Assembly (NCBI GenBank): GCA_016714645.1
Contig: JADKCI010000001.1
Location: 496,001-560,000, forward strand
Reading direction: 5' to 3'
Source: Chromatiaceae bacterium
GTDB taxonomy: Bacteria > Pseudomonadota > Gammaproteobacteria > Chromatiales > Chromatiaceae
DNA: 64,000 nt
Shown in pieces: positions 62,196 to 64,000 of the stretch. Both the position numbers and the translations under genes were made by a program. Below the pieces are notes generated by a model, which worked only from the letters and a program-made list of their open reading frames with translations, was not told the origin of the DNA and searched no databases. Within the stretch, counting starts at the first letter, position 1. Every line of letters begins with the position of its first letter.

Positions 62196-64000
62196 GCCAC
62201 GGGTTCGAACGGCTGCGCTCGCGCAGCGCCGCCTTTATCCACGACCTGCTGATGCTGCCGGTGGCCTGGCTGCTAGCCTTCTGGCTGCGCTTCAACCTCG
62301 GCGATATCCCAGCCGAACAAATGAACGTGGCCCTGGTGGCCCTGCCGATCCTCTTGGTGGCCCAGGGTACCGTGAACTGGCTGCTGGGCCTGTATCGGGG
62401 CGTCTGGCGCTTCGCCTCCCTGCCAGACCTGCTGCGCATCGCCAAGGCCGTGGTGACTGGCACCGGCCTGACCTTCTTTCTGCTCTTCGTTTTCAATCGC
62501 CTGGACGCCGTGCCGCGCTCCGTGCCGCCGCTGTACCTCTTGCTGCAACTGGCGCTGCTGGCGGGACCTCGCCTCATCTATCGGTGGCTCAAGGATCATC
62601 GCCTGAATTTGGGCGATGGCCAGCGCGTCCTCATCGTTGGCGCCGAGCGTGCAGGCGAGATGCTGGCGCGGGATATGCTCCGCGATCCCCAGCGCGCCTA
62701 TGTCCCCGTGGCCTTCGTCGATGACCGGCCGCGCCGCCAGGGCGCCGAGGTGCACGGCATTCCCGTGCGGGGCGGCACCGAGGCTATTCCGGCCATGGCC
62801 CTGGACCTGGAGATCGATCTCATCCTCCTCGCCACCCCCGATGCCTCGGCGAGCGAGATGCAGCGGCTGGTGGACTTGTGCGAGAAGGCGGGCCCGCCCT
62901 TCCGAACCGTGCCCCAACTGGGGAATTTGATGAATGGCCAGGTCTCCATCAGTCAGGTGCGGCCGGTGAGTATCGAGGATCTGCTGGGGCGCGACCCGGT
63001 GGCCCTGGATGAGGCGGCCATCCGCCAGGGCCTGACCGGCCGCCGCACCCTGGTCACCGGTGGTGGCGGCTCTATCGGTTCTGAGTTGTGCCGCCAGATT
63101 GCCCGCGCCCGGCCCGCCGCCCTCATCGTCGCCGATCAGGGCGAATACAACCTCTACCAGATCGACCGGGAGTTGCGCCAGGCCTACCCGGAACTGGAAC
63201 TGCGCTGTCGCCTGGTGGATGTCACCGATGCGGAGGCCGTCGCGGCCCTCTTTGCCCGGGAAAGGCCGGAGATCCTCTTCCATGCCGCCGCCTACAAACA
63301 CGTCCCGCTCCTGGAGGACCAGGTGCGCGCCGCCGTTCGCAACAATGTCCTGGGCACCCGGATCCTCGCTACCGCCGCCGATCGCTGGGGGGTGGATCAG
63401 TTCATCCTCATCTCCACCGATAAGGCCGTGAACCCCGCCAACATCATGGGTGCCACCAAGCGGATTGCCGAACGCCTCTGTCAGGCCCTGGATACCCAGT
63501 CCCGGACGCGCTTTATCGCCGTGCGCTTCGGTAATGTCCTGGGCTCCGCCGGTAGCGTGGTGCCCCTCTTCCGGGCCCAGATCGCCCAGGGTGGACCCCT
63601 GACCCTGACGCACCCGGACATGGAGCGCTTCTTCATGACCATCCCCGAGGCCTGCCAGTTGATCATGCAGGCCGCGACGATCGGGCGCGGCGGGGAGATC
63701 TTCGTCCTGGACATGGGCGAGCCGGTACCCATCCGCTACCTGGCGGAACAGATGATCCGCCTCTCGGGCCACCGGCCGGGACCGGATATCGCCATCGAAT
63801 ACATCGGCCTGCGGCCCGGTGAAAAGCTCTTCGAAGAGCTTTTCTACCCGAGCGAGGGCCTCGGGGCGACCGGCCACCCCAAGATCCGGGTGGCCCATGC
63901 CCCGCCCGAGGCCGTGCCGAGGGAGTTGCAACAGGCCCTGGAGGACCTAGGGGTTGCGGTCACGGCCGGCGACGAGGCGGCCTTACGATCCATTCTCATG
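62192..64000 (+). CDS. NDP-sugar 4,6-dehydratase, WbpM/CapD family (partial, runs off the window)
   Basis: Membrane-bound nucleotide-sugar dehydratase/epimerase for envelope polysaccharides, such as UDP-GlcNAc 4,6-dehydration. 603 codons present, C-terminus cut. Four N-terminal membrane helices (residues 15-125), first nucleotide-binding domain (VLIVGAERAGEMLARDML), then the SDR domain with RTLVTGGGGSIGSELCRQIA near residue 285, AAYKHVPLLE, the catalytic STDKAVNPANIMGATKRIAE with TDK in place of the usual Y-x3-K Tyr-like triad, and the GLRPGEKLFEELFYPSE signature. ATGA overlap couples it to the sugar-phosphate transferase. Confidence 0.93.
   Translation, partial: MSHGFERLRSRSAAFIHDLLMLPVAWLLAFWLRFNLGDIPAEQMNVALVALPILLVAQGTVNWLLGLYRGVWRFASLPDLLRIAKAVVTGTGLTFFLLFVFNRLDAVPRSVPPLYLLLQLALLAGPRLIYRWLKDHRLNLGDGQRVLIVGAERAGEMLARDMLRDPQRAYVPVAFVDDRPRRQGAEVHGIPVRGGTEAIPAMALDLEIDLILLATPDASASEMQRLVDLCEKAGPPFRTVPQLGNLMNGQVSISQVRPVSIEDLLGRDPVALDEAAIRQGLTGRRTLVTGGGGSIGSELCRQIARARPAALIVADQGEYNLYQIDRELRQAYPELELRCRLVDVTDAEAVAALFARERPEILFHAAAYKHVPLLEDQVRAAVRNNVLGTRILATAADRWGVDQFILISTDKAVNPANIMGATKRIAERLCQALDTQSRTRFIAVRFGNVLGSAGSVVPLFRAQIAQGGPLTLTHPDMERFFMTIPEACQLIMQAATIGRGGEIFVLDMGEPVPIRYLAEQMIRLSGHRPGPDIAIEYIGLRPGEKLFEELFYPSEGLGATGHPKIRVAHAPPEAVPRELQQALEDLGVAVTAGDEAALRSILM

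Noticed and set aside
62273..63931. 552-codon minus-strand ORF
   Set aside because: Antisense to the WbpM/CapD-family gene, which has clear motifs and the right start.

Overview
The window looks like a chromosomal origin-proximal segment of a GC-rich gammaproteobacterium. The gene set and order (rpmH-rnpA-yidD-yidC-mnmE next to dnaA-dnaN-recF-gyrB; mnmG-rsmG-parA-parB; atpIBEFHAGDC followed by glmU and glmS; secB-gpsA; glnA-ntrB-ntrC) are typical of that class. Placement among purple sulfur bacteria and relatives (Chromatiales) is only an inference from protein flavour. No marker in the window proves it.

Layout. 1-2.1 kb: 3' truncated SulP anion transporter with STAS and cyclic-nucleotide-binding domains. 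2.4-9.3 kb: signalling block with a CHASE/PAS kinase and sigma-54 response regulator, a Crp/Fnr regulator, and a hybrid kinase broken by a one-base frameshift. 9.4-24.8 kb, all on the minus strand: glmS, glmU, an FKBP isomerase, the nine-gene ATP synthase operon with a good sigma-70 promoter, parB, parA, rsmG, mnmG. 25-29 kb: moxR-DUF58-transglutaminase operon preceded by a small translationally coupled ORF. 29.2-33.8 kb, minus: glutathione peroxidase, mnmE, yidC, yidD, rnpA, rpmH. 33.8-34.1 kb: gap with a perfect DnaA box. 34.1-41.4 kb, plus: dnaA, dnaN, recF carrying two perfect parS sites, a decayed ISAs1-family element, gyrB. This stretch is visibly more AT-rich than its surroundings. Gene orientation flips at the dnaA gap, as expected for divergent replication.

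41.4-64 kb is mixed housekeeping: an acyltransferase, gmhB, glyS, glyQ, a CDF metal transporter, and glnA with ntrBC, where an NtrC-like site and two GG-N10-GC sigma-54 promoters make a coherent nitrogen regulon. Then come a conserved-looking unknown gene, nfi, a truncated metallo-beta-lactamase-fold remnant, a small coiled-coil protein, a class 1 pyrD, trmL, gpsA, secB, a membrane rhodanese, a two-cysteine ArsR regulator, envC, ctpA, a DJ-1 protein, and two envelope-polysaccharide genes, the last running off the end.

The most unusual points are: rnpA has no canonical start codon after rpmH, and its frame stays open right through rpmH; two parS sites lie inside recF; the recF-gyrB junction is split by a dead IS; the hybrid kinase carries a homopolymer frameshift; a perfect 11-bp inverted repeat covers the -10 box between the arsR-type gene and envC; and a 50-codon ORF is coupled to moxR. 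I found no clearly new multi-gene defence or metabolic system.
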